Source: Bubalus kerabau
Taxonomy: Eukaryota > Chordata > Mammalia > Artiodactyla > Bovidae
Direction: 5' to 3'
Assembly (NCBI RefSeq): GCF_029407905.1
Contig: NC_073634.1
Location: forward strand, 25,123,501 to 25,187,500
DNA: 64,000 bases
Both the position numbers and the translations under genes were made by a program. Shown here piece by piece: positions 46,985 to 58,358 of this stretch; the first letter of the stretch is position 1; each line of letters opens with the position of its first letter. The notes beneath the pieces are model-generated. The model was not told the DNA's origin. It worked only from the letters and a program-made list of their open reading frames with translations, and searched no databases.

Positions 46985-47140
46985 TTCCCCCAGGTTTATT
47001 AAAATGTAATTGACGTATAACTTTTTAAACTTAAGGTGTACAGCCTGTTGATTTGATATATATATATTACAAAACAGTGACCATCCTACCATTAGCTAAC
47101 ATCTGATTCACATCACATAATTAGCATTTCTTTGTCACAT
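46985..47140 (-). mobile_element. L1 3' fragment
   Basis: Antisense L1 3' untranslated pattern: 'taaaatgtaattgacgtata', 'aacttaaggtgtacagcctg', then 'accattagctaaca'. Confidence 0.65.
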
Positions 47141-47753
47141 GTATTAAAGTTGCATCTTTGTTTATCAAGGGTGGCAAGTCATAAACATAATGCCTTAAAC
47201 AGTAATAAGATTTATAGCCTTCCTGTGGAGGTTTGTTTTTTCTATTGTCATTCTACTTTAGGGTATTTATGGGGGAAAATCTACAACAGCCAGATCTTTT
47301 GGGACTGAGAAAGACTAGCCAGAACTAAACTCTTCATAAAGTCAGTGATTTTTTTTTTTTTTTTTAATGAGGTATGAAGACTTTTTCTGGGAGCTGTGCC
47401 CACAGGGAAGATGGAAGGAAGGAAATTATATTTGAAAGCATATTATCAAGTACATTTTGTTTCCCATATGTGAGGTTTATATAGAAAAGGGAGTGACATA
47501 AAGGGAATAGATTGGCAAATGGTAGATTTTTATTCAAAACATTTGTGTTTTTTTTTAGTCAGTTATAAAGTTTCAGAAAAAGAAACTGTGAAAGAGAAAC
47601 CCAGGCCATGGCAAGGTTACACATTTGGTTGACTCAGCTTATTCTGTTAGGCTGTATGCTCATCTCATAAGACTGGGAGACAGAAGAATGGAATCATGGG
47701 GCTATGAGGAGGGGTTGGGGGGATTAGCATTGCTCAGGCATTTACTATGTTCT
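47141..47753. other. Unassigned stretch
   Basis: No gene recognised. A T run lies at 47349-47365. Confidence 0.4.
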
Positions 47754-48015
47754 AGGAGAAGGCAATGGCAACCCACTCCAGTACTCTTGCCTGGAAAATC
47801 CCATGGACAGAGGAGCCTGGTAGGCTGCAGTCCATGGGGTCACTAGGAGTCGGACACAACTGAGCAATTTCACTTTCACGCATTGGAGAAGAAAATGGCA
47901 ACCCACTCCAGTGTTCTTGGCTGGAGAATCCCAGGGACGGGGGAGTCTGGTGGGCTGCCGTCTCTGGGGTTGCACAGAGTTGGACACGACTGAAGAGACT
48001 TAGCAGCAGCAGCAG
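47754..48015 (+). mobile_element. BOV-A2 SINE, dimer
   Basis: Two BOV-A monomers with a shortened linker near 47868-47880 and an (AGC)n tail at 48002-48015. Confidence 0.95.
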
Positions 48016-48374
48016 ATGATTTAATGTATGTTAAGTAACTCAGTTTCATAACGACCTTATGAACCAGGTGGTATGAGCTCCACTTTTCTGGAAGAGAATT
48101 CAGAAAAGTTCTGAGAAGCTGCATAATTTGTGGCTGGATGGACCTTGGGTCTGTCTTCTGCTAAAGCCTCTTCTTGTTCCAGTAATGGTTGAGTCATCAA
48201 CTTGAGCCATATGTGTCCTGATGATCAACTTTGTTATAACAGTCGAGGCCTAGGAGATGCCTACTTAACTATAATCTCTGACTTCTATCCCCTTCCTTTC
48301 CTGCTTCCAGAGTGGTTGGGTCTCCAGGACACCAGTCACAGGATTGGGGTGTGTGGGAGAAGGTTGGCAGGAGA
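48016..48374. other. Unassigned stretch
   Basis: No gene or recognised repeat. Confidence 0.4.
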
Positions 48375-48545
48375 TCTGAGATTAGATAGAGCTGCTTTCA
48401 AATGTCAGTTCTGCCATTTGGTGGCTGTGTGACCTTGAAAAATTTCCTAGCTCCTCTCAGCTTCCATTTCTTTAACTGTTAAGTATAAGCAGTACTACAT
48501 ATTTTCCAGGGTTTGTGTGTGGAGTAACAGGCATTTAAAGCAGGT
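48375..48545 (+). mobile_element. MIR SINE
   Basis: Sense MIR: 'cagttctgccatttggtggc', 'tgtgtgaccttgaaaaattt', then 'ccatttctttaactgttaag'. Confidence 0.75.
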
Positions 48546-49675
48546 GGCCACGGTGACTGGCCCCTCAGAAATGTCCATCAGTGGGAGCTGCTGATACTGA
48601 CATACGGTGTGGAGGGAGAATCCTTGCAGATATGTCCCCACTAGCTTTCTTCGTCTTGGTTTTCCATCTTCTCTGTAAGATGTAGCTCTGGCATAATCTA
48701 TTGCACCATCTCTGAATTCTTATTTTCTGGCAAATCTAATTGCATCTGGTGTCAGTCAAGGTCTTCTATGACCTATAACTTGAAAGAGACTCTGAGAAGA
48801 AAACTGGAATCAATGGAAGATAGATGACTATGACTCCTGGTGGGCAGAAGAGGACAGACCATTACCCTGGATAGTATATTTGGTTTATAGCGAGCTTGTT
48901 TCTGAAATGTTGCTGCCATTGGTGACCAGTGGGTCTCCACTGGATCATGAGCATCCAATAAATATCATAGACCTCCAAATTGTTTTCCCTTAAAGGTTTC
49001 AGTGCCTCCCTGAGATAAATAGAAACATTCATTAGCCTGGGCTGTGGTCATTGTGTGAGGAATATATAGTAAATATCACCATCTCTACTTGCAGAGGAAA
49101 AACTCAAGAAGAAATCAATCTCCCAGCATCAAAGTTAGTGCCATCACGTCACCCTTGCAGCCCTGCTGAGAGGCTTGGCCCTCTCCATAAGGTGCAGCTC
49201 CATCAACATCTGCAATGTGGAGACAGTGTCAAGATCAAAGCCACAGGCCTCTTGTTCCCCAGAATGCAATGTGATTTTAAATTTAATTCCTTGGGGCCTC
49301 CCAGGGTTCGGGTGTGATGGACACTCTCATATATATCAGGTAAAGACAGGCCAGCTAGAGGGCTCATAGCTGTGGGAGGGAGGACATTTACTGGGCCAGA
49401 AAGTTTTTTCTAGATTAATTTGGATTATCTAATGTTGAAAAATTGTATTCCCTAAATCTTATTCTGAAAGAGGAAGATGTAAAGACTCTTGGAGGACTCT
49501 GGGTGAGAGTGTGGGTTGTGAGCCAACCGGATTGGCTTCAGGTCTGGACCCTGCCAACCTGCTCACTGGGACCCCTGGAGCAAGGAATTCTACACTTTCA
49601 GGCACAATTTCCTCACTCTGGGAAATGAAGCTCTACCTCCAATCCCACTATTCCTCCCTGTTAAAATCTTGTCTA
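48546..49675. other. Unassigned stretch
   Basis: No gene or recognised repeat. Short overlapping frames at 49051-49726 have no known domain. Confidence 0.4.
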
Positions 49676-50616
49676 TTTTTTTTTTTTAATTGGGATATAG
49701 CTGCTTTACAGTGTTGTTGTTGTTAGTTTCTGCTGTACAACAAAGTGAATTAGCTAAATGTATACATTTGTCCCCTCCATCTCGGACTTCTGTCTATATC
49801 CTACTCCCCATCCCACCCATCCTGATGTGAAGAGCTGACTCATTGGGAAAGACCCTGATGCTGGGAGAGACTTGAGGGCAAGAGGAAAATGGGGTGACAG
49901 ATGAGATGGTTGGATGGCCTCACAGACTGAATGTACATAAGCTTGAGAATACTTTGGGAGATAGTGAAAGATAGGGAAGCCTGATATGCTGCAGCCCATG
50001 GGATTGCAAAGAGTTGGACATGACTTAGTGACTGAATAGCAGCAAGAGTCCCAGCTGTCTAGGTCATCACAGAGCACTGAGCTGAGCTCCCTGTGCTATG
50101 CAGCAACTTCCCACTAGCTATCTGTTCTACACACGGCTGTGCACATATGTCAATCCCAGTCTCCCAATTTATCCCACCTCCCTGCCTCCTCCAAGTCCAC
50201 ACATCCGTTCCCTATATCTGCATCTCTATTCCTGCCCTGCAAATATGTTCATCTGTACTATATTTTTAGATTCCACATATGTATGTTAATATACAGTATT
50301 TTTTTCTTTCTGATTTCACTCTGTATGACAGACTCTAGGTTCATCCACATCTCTACAAATGACCCAATTTCATTCCTTTTTATGACTAATAATCCATTGT
50401 GTATATGTACCACATCTTCTTTATTCTTTCTTCTGTCAATGAACAAATAGGTTGCTTCATGTCCTGGCTACTGTAAATAGTGCTGCAATGAACATTGGGG
50501 TGTATGTGTCTTTTTAAATTATAGTTTCCTTAAGCCAAAAGTACAACTGCCGTATGACCCAGTAATCCCACTACTAGGCATATACCCAGAGAAAATCGTA
50601 GTTCCAAAAGGCACTC
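49676..50616 (-). mobile_element. L1 3' end with inverted 5' segment, interrupted by BovB
   Basis: On the plus strand a T run (49676-49687, the complement of the poly-A end) is followed by antisense L1 3' sequence. The L1 is broken at 49821-50055 by a BovB fragment and resumes with 'tctaggtcatcacagagcac'. The antisense ORF2 end reaches about 50531. From about 50532 to 50616 the sequence is sense L1 ('taatcccactactaggcata'), which is the adjoining upstream part inverted. The two arms overlap by roughly 25-30 L1 bases. Confidence 0.85.
49821..50055 (+). mobile_element. Diverged BovB 3' end nested in L1
   Basis: Sense BovB-type 3' sequence: 'agagctgactcattgggaaa', 'gatgctgggagagac', 'gagatggttggatggc', ending 'gacttagtgactgaatagc'. 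It is more diverged than the other BovB ends in this window. Confidence 0.85.
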
Positions 50617-50765
50617 TTGCCCATTCTTGAAAGTTCAGTTTAGATGCCATCCCTCCATGAAGACTTTTCCTGAATTTCCTTCCCTCCTTGGCACTCTGCC
50701 CATGCTATATCCACTCTACTGGCCTTTATCCTATATCATGGTTGTAAATGTATCTTTATTCAGTA
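50617..50765 (+). mobile_element. L2 LINE fragment
   Basis: Sense L2: 'ttcagtttagatgccatccc' then 'tccatgaagacttttcctga', as in the end of the L2 coding region. Old. Confidence 0.55.
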
Positions 50766-50807
50766 AAAAGGAATAGGTATGAGAACAAGAGATGGAGTCT
50801 TGCACTC

Positions 50808-50884
50808 TTTTTCTCATGTGACTTAAGAAGTTGTTCTCATGTGACAACGCCTTTACAAGTTCTCATGTGACAACATCTTTAAAA
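50808..50884 (+). repeat. 26-bp tandem repeat
   Basis: Two units at 50833-50858 and 50859-50884, both starting GTTCTCATGTGACAAC, with a degenerate partial copy just before at 50808-50828. Confidence 0.85.
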
Positions 50885-50998
50885 GTTGTTGATTGACTGT
50901 ATGAAAACTCAAACAAAAGCTGTATGGTTACCATGGACCAGGCCCCACACACAATGTTTTACATGGGTCATCTCATTTAATCCTTACCAAACTCGGAA

Positions 50999-51325
50999 CG
51001 GGGCTTCCATGGTAGCTCAGCTGGTAAAGAATCTGCCTGTAATGCAGGAGACCCTGGTTTGTTTCCTGGGTTGGGAAGATCTCCTGGAGAGGGGATGGGC
51101 TACTCACTCCAGTATTCTTGGGTTTCTCTGGTGGCTCAGATGGTAAAGAGTTCGCCTGCAATGTGGGAGACCTGGGTTCAATCCCTGGGTTGGGAAGATT
51201 CCCTGGAGGAGGGTAATGGCAAACCCAGTCTAGTATTCTTGCCAGAGAATCTCAAGGACAGAGGAGCCTGGCAGGCTACAGTTCATGGGGTCCCAAAGAG
51301 TTGGACATGACTAAGCAACTAAGCA
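50999..51325 (+). mobile_element. Bov-tA SINE, tandem dimer
   Basis: A Bov-tA without its last third (50999-51119) joins directly to a complete second unit (51120-51325). Both carry A and B box-like sequence. Flanks CAAACTCGGAA (50988-50998) and CAAACTCTGAA (51326-51336) form an 11-bp target duplication with one mismatch, so the dimer inserted as one unit. Confidence 0.92.
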
Positions 51326-51398
51326 CAAACTCTGAAGGGGATACGTGGTTTTGACACTTTTGAATAAGTAAATTTCTTCGTATAGAGGTTAGGTCATG

Positions 51399-51613
51399 GT
51401 ATGAAAGTCGCTCAGTCATGTCCATCTCTTTGCAACCCTGTGGACTATACAGTCCATAGGATTTCCCCAGCCAGAAGACTGGAGTGCGTAGCCTTTCCCT
51501 TCTCCAGTAGATTTTTCCTGACTTAGAAATCGAACCAGGGTCTCCTGCGTTGCAGGCGGATTCTCCTGCGTTGCAGGCGGATTCTTTAAATTCTGAGCTA
51601 TCATGGAAGCCTC
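51399..51613 (-). mobile_element. Bov-tA SINE with internal duplication
   Basis: Antisense Bov-tA. An exact 21-bp unit beginning TCTCCTGCGTTGCAGG is repeated in tandem at 51541-51561 and 51562-51582. An 8-bp target duplication, AGGTCATG, is at 51391-51398 and 51614-51621. Confidence 0.93.
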
Positions 51614-51689
51614 AGGTCATGCTGTGGTAAGATGCAAACCAAACCAGTTTTAACCATTCTGGTGATTATTAGGAAGTGAGGGTTTCCTA

Positions 51690-51895
51690 AATTAACACTG
51701 ACAGAACACTTCTTAGATAACAAGCATGGGCCTGGGCATTTATGTGTATCGACTCCTTTAATCCCCACAACAATACCATGATGTGTAGATAATAGTATTA
51801 CACCCATTTCATGGATAAGAAGATGAAGGTATAGAGAGCTTAATTTTCTTAGAATCATATAGTGAGAAAATGGTAAAGATGAGGTTCAACTTTAG
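51690..51895 (-). mobile_element. MIR SINE
   Basis: Antisense MIR: 'gactcctttaatccccacaa', 'acacccatttcatggataag', then 'agtgagaaaatggtaaagat'. Nearly full length but diverged. Confidence 0.65.
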
Positions 51896-51897
51896 AT

Positions 51898-52350
51898 CTC
51901 TTATAAGTAGAATCATATAGTCTTTTTGTAACTGGCTTCTTTCACTTAGCATAATGGCCTCAAGGTTCATGTATACTGCAGTATGGGACAGAATTTCCTC
52001 CTCCTTTAAGGGTAAATACTATTTCATTCTGTGTATATGTCACATCTTGTTAATCTGTGGACCTGTTGATGGACATTTGATCTGCTTCCACCTCTTGTAT
52101 ATTAATTATGCTGTAACAAACAAGGGTGTGCATGTATCTCTTTGAGATCCTGCTTTCAGTTCTTTTGGGCATATGCTGAGAAGTGGGATTGCTGGATTAT
52201 ATGGTAGTTGTATTTTAAATTTCTTGAGGAATTTCCATGCTGTTTTCTCTAGGTGTTGCACCATTTTACATTTCCTCTAATAGTAGGGCTCACTTTTCTC
52301 CACATCTTCACCAAGATTTGTTATTTTCTGGTTTTGTTTCTGATAATAGC
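51898..52350 (-). mobile_element. L1 ORF2 end and 3' part
   Basis: Antisense L1: 'ggcttctttcacttagcata', 'catgtatctctttgagatcc', 'gaagtgggattgctggatta', and 'ccatgctgttttctctaggt'. The order is collinear with no inversion. Confidence 0.85.
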
Positions 52351-54679
52351 AAGCCTAATAAGCACCAAGCAGTCCCTCCCCATACCCTGCCCCTTTTTCT
52401 TGTCTTGAGGTGAAACCAGTGTTGTGGGGAATTTCATCTTCATTATTAAAAGCATTAATAACCTGTTTCGGGAGATAAGTAACATGTCACAGACAAGATC
52501 TCTTCTTTCCCTCTAGGAGCCTCTAATCTAGTAAAAGAATGATCCAAACATCCTCAAGTGCACAAACTGCATTTACCCTCTTGCTTGCATATATACAAAA
52601 AAATTTTTGTGAATAAACAAACTCCTAGAATTTGCATATTTAGGCAGAGTGAATTCTAAAAGAGCAGCTAATTTTCCAATAGTTTATGGTGAAAAATTAT
52701 GGATAGTGATAGCTTCTTGAAAACATAGTATAAACCCTAGTGAATTGGGGGTGGCAGTGGGACCAAGGGACAAGTGACTTGGATATAGGCCAGATTGAGA
52801 ATGTGATTCCAGGGTGGTCTGTGTCCTGCAGAATCCCAGAGGCAAGAGTGACATGAACAAATAGAGAAGAGTAGGTCTACTTGGAAGGTGTAGGAGAGAT
52901 GGTTTGCACTTAATGAAACAAGAAATAAAGATTCAAGTCTTGAGGCATACAGGGTTTCAAGAACCCATTATCTTGTCTATATCCTCTAATTCAATGGGAT
53001 GCTGATAGAGGCCCAAGGAGTTGGTGAAGGAAAAAAATCTCTTTTGACCTAAAATTTGCTTTGAAGAAGAGGTCATTGAACGTGTGGTTCACTGGCAAGA
53101 GGTGGCCAAGGCTTTGTCTATGGATCTCACTATGGGAGTGGAAGGGACAGGAAGTGTAGAGCAATAGCTTCAGGTTCATTCATGTCTCCTTTTGATCTTA
53201 ACAACGCCCTTCGCCTTGGCTCTTTCAGAGTTTGTCCTGTTACATGCAGGGTTTCTGGCACAGGAAATAGAGTAGTTGTTCCAAAACACCAGCATCTGTT
53301 CTGCCACCTCTTTATAGAAGTAATAATGTTTCACCTTTTAATTCCTTCTGTTCCAATGTTAACATCATGAATGTCCAAGGCTTGCCTTGTGATTTTGACT
53401 CTTGTGCTATATAATATTCCGCTGGCTATGCATGCCTATTCTTTCTCATAAATGACCTCTTTCATACCCTTATACTTGGGAGGAAGAACAGAAGTCTGAT
53501 TTTGCTTTAATGACATTGAATTCCTTCAAGAACATCTTAGTTATTGAGCCAAGAAGTTTTTTTTTTCCATTGCTTCATCCCTCAGAGTCCGTTTCAATCT
53601 TACCCTTGTGTAACAGTGTGGTTTCATTTCACTCCTTTCCATCTCCCATGGAAGGCTAACAATGATCCTTAACCAGGTTCAACAGTCCATTTTATCCCTA
53701 TGATTGTTCAAGATGTTCGAATTTAATCAAAGCTGCCCTTTGGGAGAATTGCTAATATTCTGCATAAGGTCTCCTGATACTTACTGGGGGTTTTAGGAGA
53801 AATTAATAAACAGCACCCCTCTTAGCTGTTTTCTATTTATAACATATTAAAAATGATATAGGAGTTTAAAGAGATAAGGATAAAATGTTTTATTATATTA
53901 CTGACAAAATTGGTGCCTGGAGATGCTTTATCCTGGCACCTGGCAGACAACTGGGTTTTGAAAGTTACTCCCTGTTTCTCCAGCTGAAACTTAATCTGAC
54001 TGCTCACAGGCTACCTTGCAACTACTTTCCCCTCACAATAAGGACTTCCTGTTTCTCCTCCACTGACAGGAAATGCCCCTACATTTCCTTCTGCCCCAGG
54101 TGGTACTTGACCTCCTCTTCTCCAGGGCAAAAATGGAAGGCCTGTAAGGAAAGAACAATTATCCAGAAGGACAACTATGCTGGGAAGTATTTTAGAAATA
54201 TTCTGAATGACATTTGGTCATAATTCGGTCCCTTTTCCCTGCCTGCCGCCTCCAACCCCACGCTTGTTTTCCCAGAACACGTGGTGCCTATTATTCAAAA
54301 GTGACCTTTTTTACCCTCCTAGCATTGGTCTTTGCTTGGGAGGAAGAAGAGAAGCCATCAATCTATGAGATCTTTAGATGGTCCACGGAGTAGATACACC
54401 TTGAATCCCAAGCTAAACATCCAGGGCAGTCAGATGCTTGCTGAGTACACAGATGTTTTCAAAAGAAGGATGAATCACTGCAATTGGTGAAGCTAGAAGT
54501 GTAGGTTTTGAGGAGATCTGATCTTACAAGATTTTGGTGGGTTCTATAACTTCACACACAGAGACAGAAAACAAAATGATCAACTTAGAAAAGCAGGGAA
54601 ATTTCATTTTGATCTCAAGCACAGCTTGTTCACATCCTTCTAATAATCATCAGGTTTATTGATATTTGCTTTCTTTTCT
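52351..54679. other. Unassigned stretch
   Basis: No recognised repeat. The 112-codon frame at 53885-54223 has no domain that I recognise and no splice or promoter context. Confidence 0.4.
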
Positions 54680-54951
54680 TTTTTAATTACTTATTTGACA
54701 ATGTTGGGTCTTGGTTGCAGCATGCAGAATCTTTGTTGCGCCATGAAGGTATTTTTCTTTGTTGCACCATGAAGGTATTTTTCACTGCAGCCCGTGGACT
54801 CTCTAGTTGTGATGCACAGGCTCAGTAGTTGTGGCAGTCAGGTTCAGTTGCTTTGCAGCATGTGAGATCTTGCTCCCCAACCAGGGATTGGACCCACGTC
54901 TGCTGCACCACAGGGTAGATTCTTAACCACTGGGCCACCAGGGAAGTCCCT
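54680..54951 (-). mobile_element. CHR-type SINE with internal duplication
   Basis: Antisense CHR SINE: 'tgttgggtcttggttgcagc', 'gtgagatcttgctccccaac', ending 'gccaccagggaagtccc'. A 26-bp unit starting CTTTGTTGC is tandemly duplicated at 54731-54756 and 54757-54782 with one mismatch. Confidence 0.88.
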
Positions 54952-56336
54952 ATTTTTGCTTCTGAGAAAAGGACAAAATGGAGAAACCATGACTATTAAG
55001 TGTCAGTAAGATCTGTGTGGTCTTTTTCAGAAAAAGGAAATTCATGTGTGGTAACTATTGGAACAAGTCACTTTAGGAATTCTAAACCTTCTCCCGAATT
55101 GGGCCAGCAGCTGTCCAGAGCCTGGTCTGTCTCAGGCCACATCGTAGAGTCAGGATTACCTGAGTTATGATTACTTCTCTGAAGCAGTTACTCCCTACTG
55201 GGAAGACACTTCTGTGGACGCTCGCTCTGCATCTTGCTCTCTTTGCCATACCCTTGAGTCCACCAGCAAAATGTTGAGCATAATTGGGTGGTGTTGATCC
55301 TGACTACACCCTGGGTTTTAGGGGCAGTAGATGAGGCAAATTGGGAAGGAAACTCTAGAAAGATTATGGACTCTGCTCTCCATGGTGCCAGGCAGGAAGC
55401 ATGTGTAATCAGGAATCTAAAAACACAACAGAGCACAAGATAATGTTAAAAGTCAAGCTCCCTGATGGGGAAACAGAAGGGAGTGATGGGGATGTGGTGA
55501 ACATGGAGTACAGTGAGGTCTGGGAAGGGCTCCTCTGTTCAGCCCAGGCAGAAGTTGGCTCAAATGCCTCTGGGATCTCTGAGATCTTCTAACTCCTAAA
55601 GGATGGAAAATAATCCAGTGATTTAAAAGCACTAGACAAGCACAGAGAAATACATCTGCAGGCAAACTTGACTGATTTCGGTTATTACAAAAAGACTGAA
55701 TGTTGTAAAGTGAGGGAGAGCTGGCAGGACTAATACTAAAAGCCTAATGTTTATCTTTTCTCCACATACTCCCTCCCCCTAACCCATGGCTTTCTCTAAC
55801 TCAGGTTACCCTTTATTAAAGTAATGAGAAGAAACAGAAGGAATGAGTGTCTCAGGTCTATTTTTAAGGAGAAAGATTTGAAACCTGTGACATTTGTATC
55901 TTCATGGTCTTCTCATTGATCTTTTTCACAGAGAATCCCTTCAAGGGTCATAGACCTGTGTTTTGTGTTGGGACCACAGAGACACATATGCTCTTACTGA
56001 GGGGATATTTAATTCCAACATAATCTTGTTCTATGAAATAGAAACCAGTTCCATCTCTTCAGGAGATACATGAGTTGTTCACATACACCAGAGGTCCCAA
56101 GAGGTGTCCTGCTGACCCCAGAGACACAGCAGATGTTTTTTGTCCCTCAAGACTATATTTAAAACATTGCATTTGAGTGTCTGCAGGCAGACAGGCCTCC
56201 CCAGGTCTTCCCAGTCCCCCAATCCTGTAGTTCACCTCTTGCCCCACACAGTGATCCTTCCTGCATGAGCCCTGTGGCCATTTGGAATTGTGACTCCTGA
56301 CTTAGTATACTTTTTAAAGATTAATTATGATAGAAA
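54952..56336. other. Unassigned stretch
   Basis: No gene or recognised repeat. Confidence 0.4.
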
Positions 56337-56338
56337 TA

Positions 56339-56416
56339 TTGGGTTGCCCGAAAAGTTCATTCAGGTTTTTCTGTAACATTGTATGGAAACCTGAATGAAC
56401 TTTTTGGCCAACTCAA
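56339..56416. mobile_element. Mariner-type palindromic mini-element
   Basis: 78 bp. Begins TTGGGTTGCCCGAAAAG and ends with its near-complement, CTTTTTGGCCAACTCAA. Flanked by TA dinucleotides at 56337-56338 and 56417-56418, as expected for Tc1/mariner insertion. The arms TTCATTCAGGTTT and AAACCTGAATGAA pair perfectly around a short loop. No coding capacity. Confidence 0.88.
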
Positions 56417-56485
56417 TAAATCCCCAACTATACAACCTATACCCTCTTCACCATCAATGTAGATAAAGTAACATTCAAGTTGAAT

Positions 56486-56680
56486 GTGAAGTGTGCTTGC
56501 TGACTCTTTGTAACCCCTTCATGGACTGTAGCCCATCAGGTTCCTCTGTCCATGGAATTTTCCAGGTGGGAATACTTGAGTGGGTTGCCATTTCCTACTC
56601 CAGGGGATCTTCCCAAACCAGGGATTGAACCTGCGTTCCCTGTGTCTCCTGCATTGGCAGGCAGATTCTTTACACGAAGT
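56486..56680 (-). mobile_element. Bov-tA SINE, diverged
   Basis: Antisense Bov-tA: 'tgctgactctttgtaacccc', 'gggatcttcccaaaccaggg', 'tgcattggcaggcagattct'. The end after 56672 is degraded. Confidence 0.88.
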
Positions 56681-58358
56681 GTAGCTAGTGAGTTCCTAAC
56701 TCCTCACTTGATGTGCCTTTGAGATGCTTTACTTACTTTCTCAGTGCTGCCAACCCCCTCTCTACTCTGAGGACACCAATCATTTAGGATTATTTTAATT
56801 GTATATAAATTCCAAAGATGCAAAATTTGGGTTACAGGATATATTTGGGCTTGAGTGCTTTAGCAGGGGGGCAAAGGAGTAGGGGAAGAAACCATGTTTA
56901 AAACGTTTTTTAAAAAGTCTCTACTCTGTGGTGCCCTGGAGGCCCCACTCACTCTCTAAAGTCATTATAGCCCACTGCTTCAGACATGTGTATTCTCGGT
57001 CTACTGCCTGTGAACATCTGGGTTTGTGGCCCTGCTCCCTGCAGATACAGGGCTTGGGCTAGCCATGATCAACTGCTTCCCTTCCATCACCAGCAGGAGT
57101 ATTTGGGATATCGGCCAACTGATACTAGGGTTGACCAGTTGGAAAATTTGGACCCTCTTCAGGCTGCATCTTCCAGGATCCCTGAATACTAGGGAATCCC
57201 TTGTTCTAAGATCTCGAGAGGCCTCTGGGAGTGGGTCTTCCAGATGGAGGTCTATGTCTGAATTCCATTCCTTATCCTTCCATGGAAACATTGTATGTCA
57301 CCACAGTGTATCCACCTGTCTGTCACAGGGGTAATATCTTTAAAATGCATTAATTTGCTTTCCTTTTCTCCCTTTCTGGATACAGGCTCAGCCTCCCACA
57401 GGTAGACATGTTGGCCTGAAGGGCTAAAGAACAGACTGTATTACAAAAGGGATGCTAAGGGAAAGAGCAAGGACATCTTCAGATTTGATATTTTTTTTTT
57501 TGATTAGATTTGATATTTAAAATAAGGTCTTGAGAAATGTTTTTTGAGTCCCTAATCTCCCCTTTATATCGATACCTAAGACTGGATTGGATCAACAAAT
57601 AAGCAGAGTCCTGCCCAGGGTGAGGAAGTTGTTCATGGCAGCCATCTCCTCTGGTCTGGGTGTGGGGAGGACTGGATGCAGGAAAATGAAGAGGCTGCCT
57701 CCTCTATCCGCTGTCTTATAAAAAGTGTACCGAGAATACAGACAAAAAGGGGGAAGGGAGATGGTAAGATGTGCGCTGCCCGTTTTTCCTTCACCAGGTT
57801 TAGGCTTGAAGGGAAACGTGTGGGGTAAGCGAGGCTGATGCCAGACAGAAAGGCTCCCCGCTCTTTGTTTCTCTGGAGTGCGGCCATGGGACATCACCCC
57901 TTGGCTCAGCACAGAGAAGCCAACAGTGAGTTGCCCTAAAGCCTCTGACAGGAAGTGTCCGGATCGTGTGCCAGTGGGCCCATTAAGGGGGCTGAAACTG
58001 CAGCAGTGACCCTTGCCCCAGGATGTGATGGTGAGTAGTTCCTGACCGGCAGCCCATAGAAACCAAACTATGGTGAGTCAGCACACGAGTACCATCTGAA
58101 TCAGAAGAATGAGCCTGAGTTACACCAGCTTCAACAAGGAAGGCCAGCAGAGCCTGGGGGCACCCAGGCCAGCCAGGACTATTGTTCTAGAGGTCAGGCC
58201 AGCCAAGCCCCACAACTCCAGTATAAGATTGGTGCACCCACAATGTCCCTAGGGACTCAAACACTCGACTCTTCCATACACCTTGATGCCAAGTTAGGGA
58301 GAGAGGCTGCTGCATGTAGAGGCAAGCTGGGACCCTGAGCATCCTTCTCTAGAGAGAC
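56681..58358. other. Unassigned stretch
   Basis: No gene or recognised repeat. Overlapping frames near 57001-57334 and 57592-57912 on both strands lack known domains. An interrupted T run is at about 57490-57501. Confidence 0.4.

Noticed and set aside
53885..54223. 112-codon plus-strand frame
   Set aside because: No known motif and no exon-like borders that I can defend.
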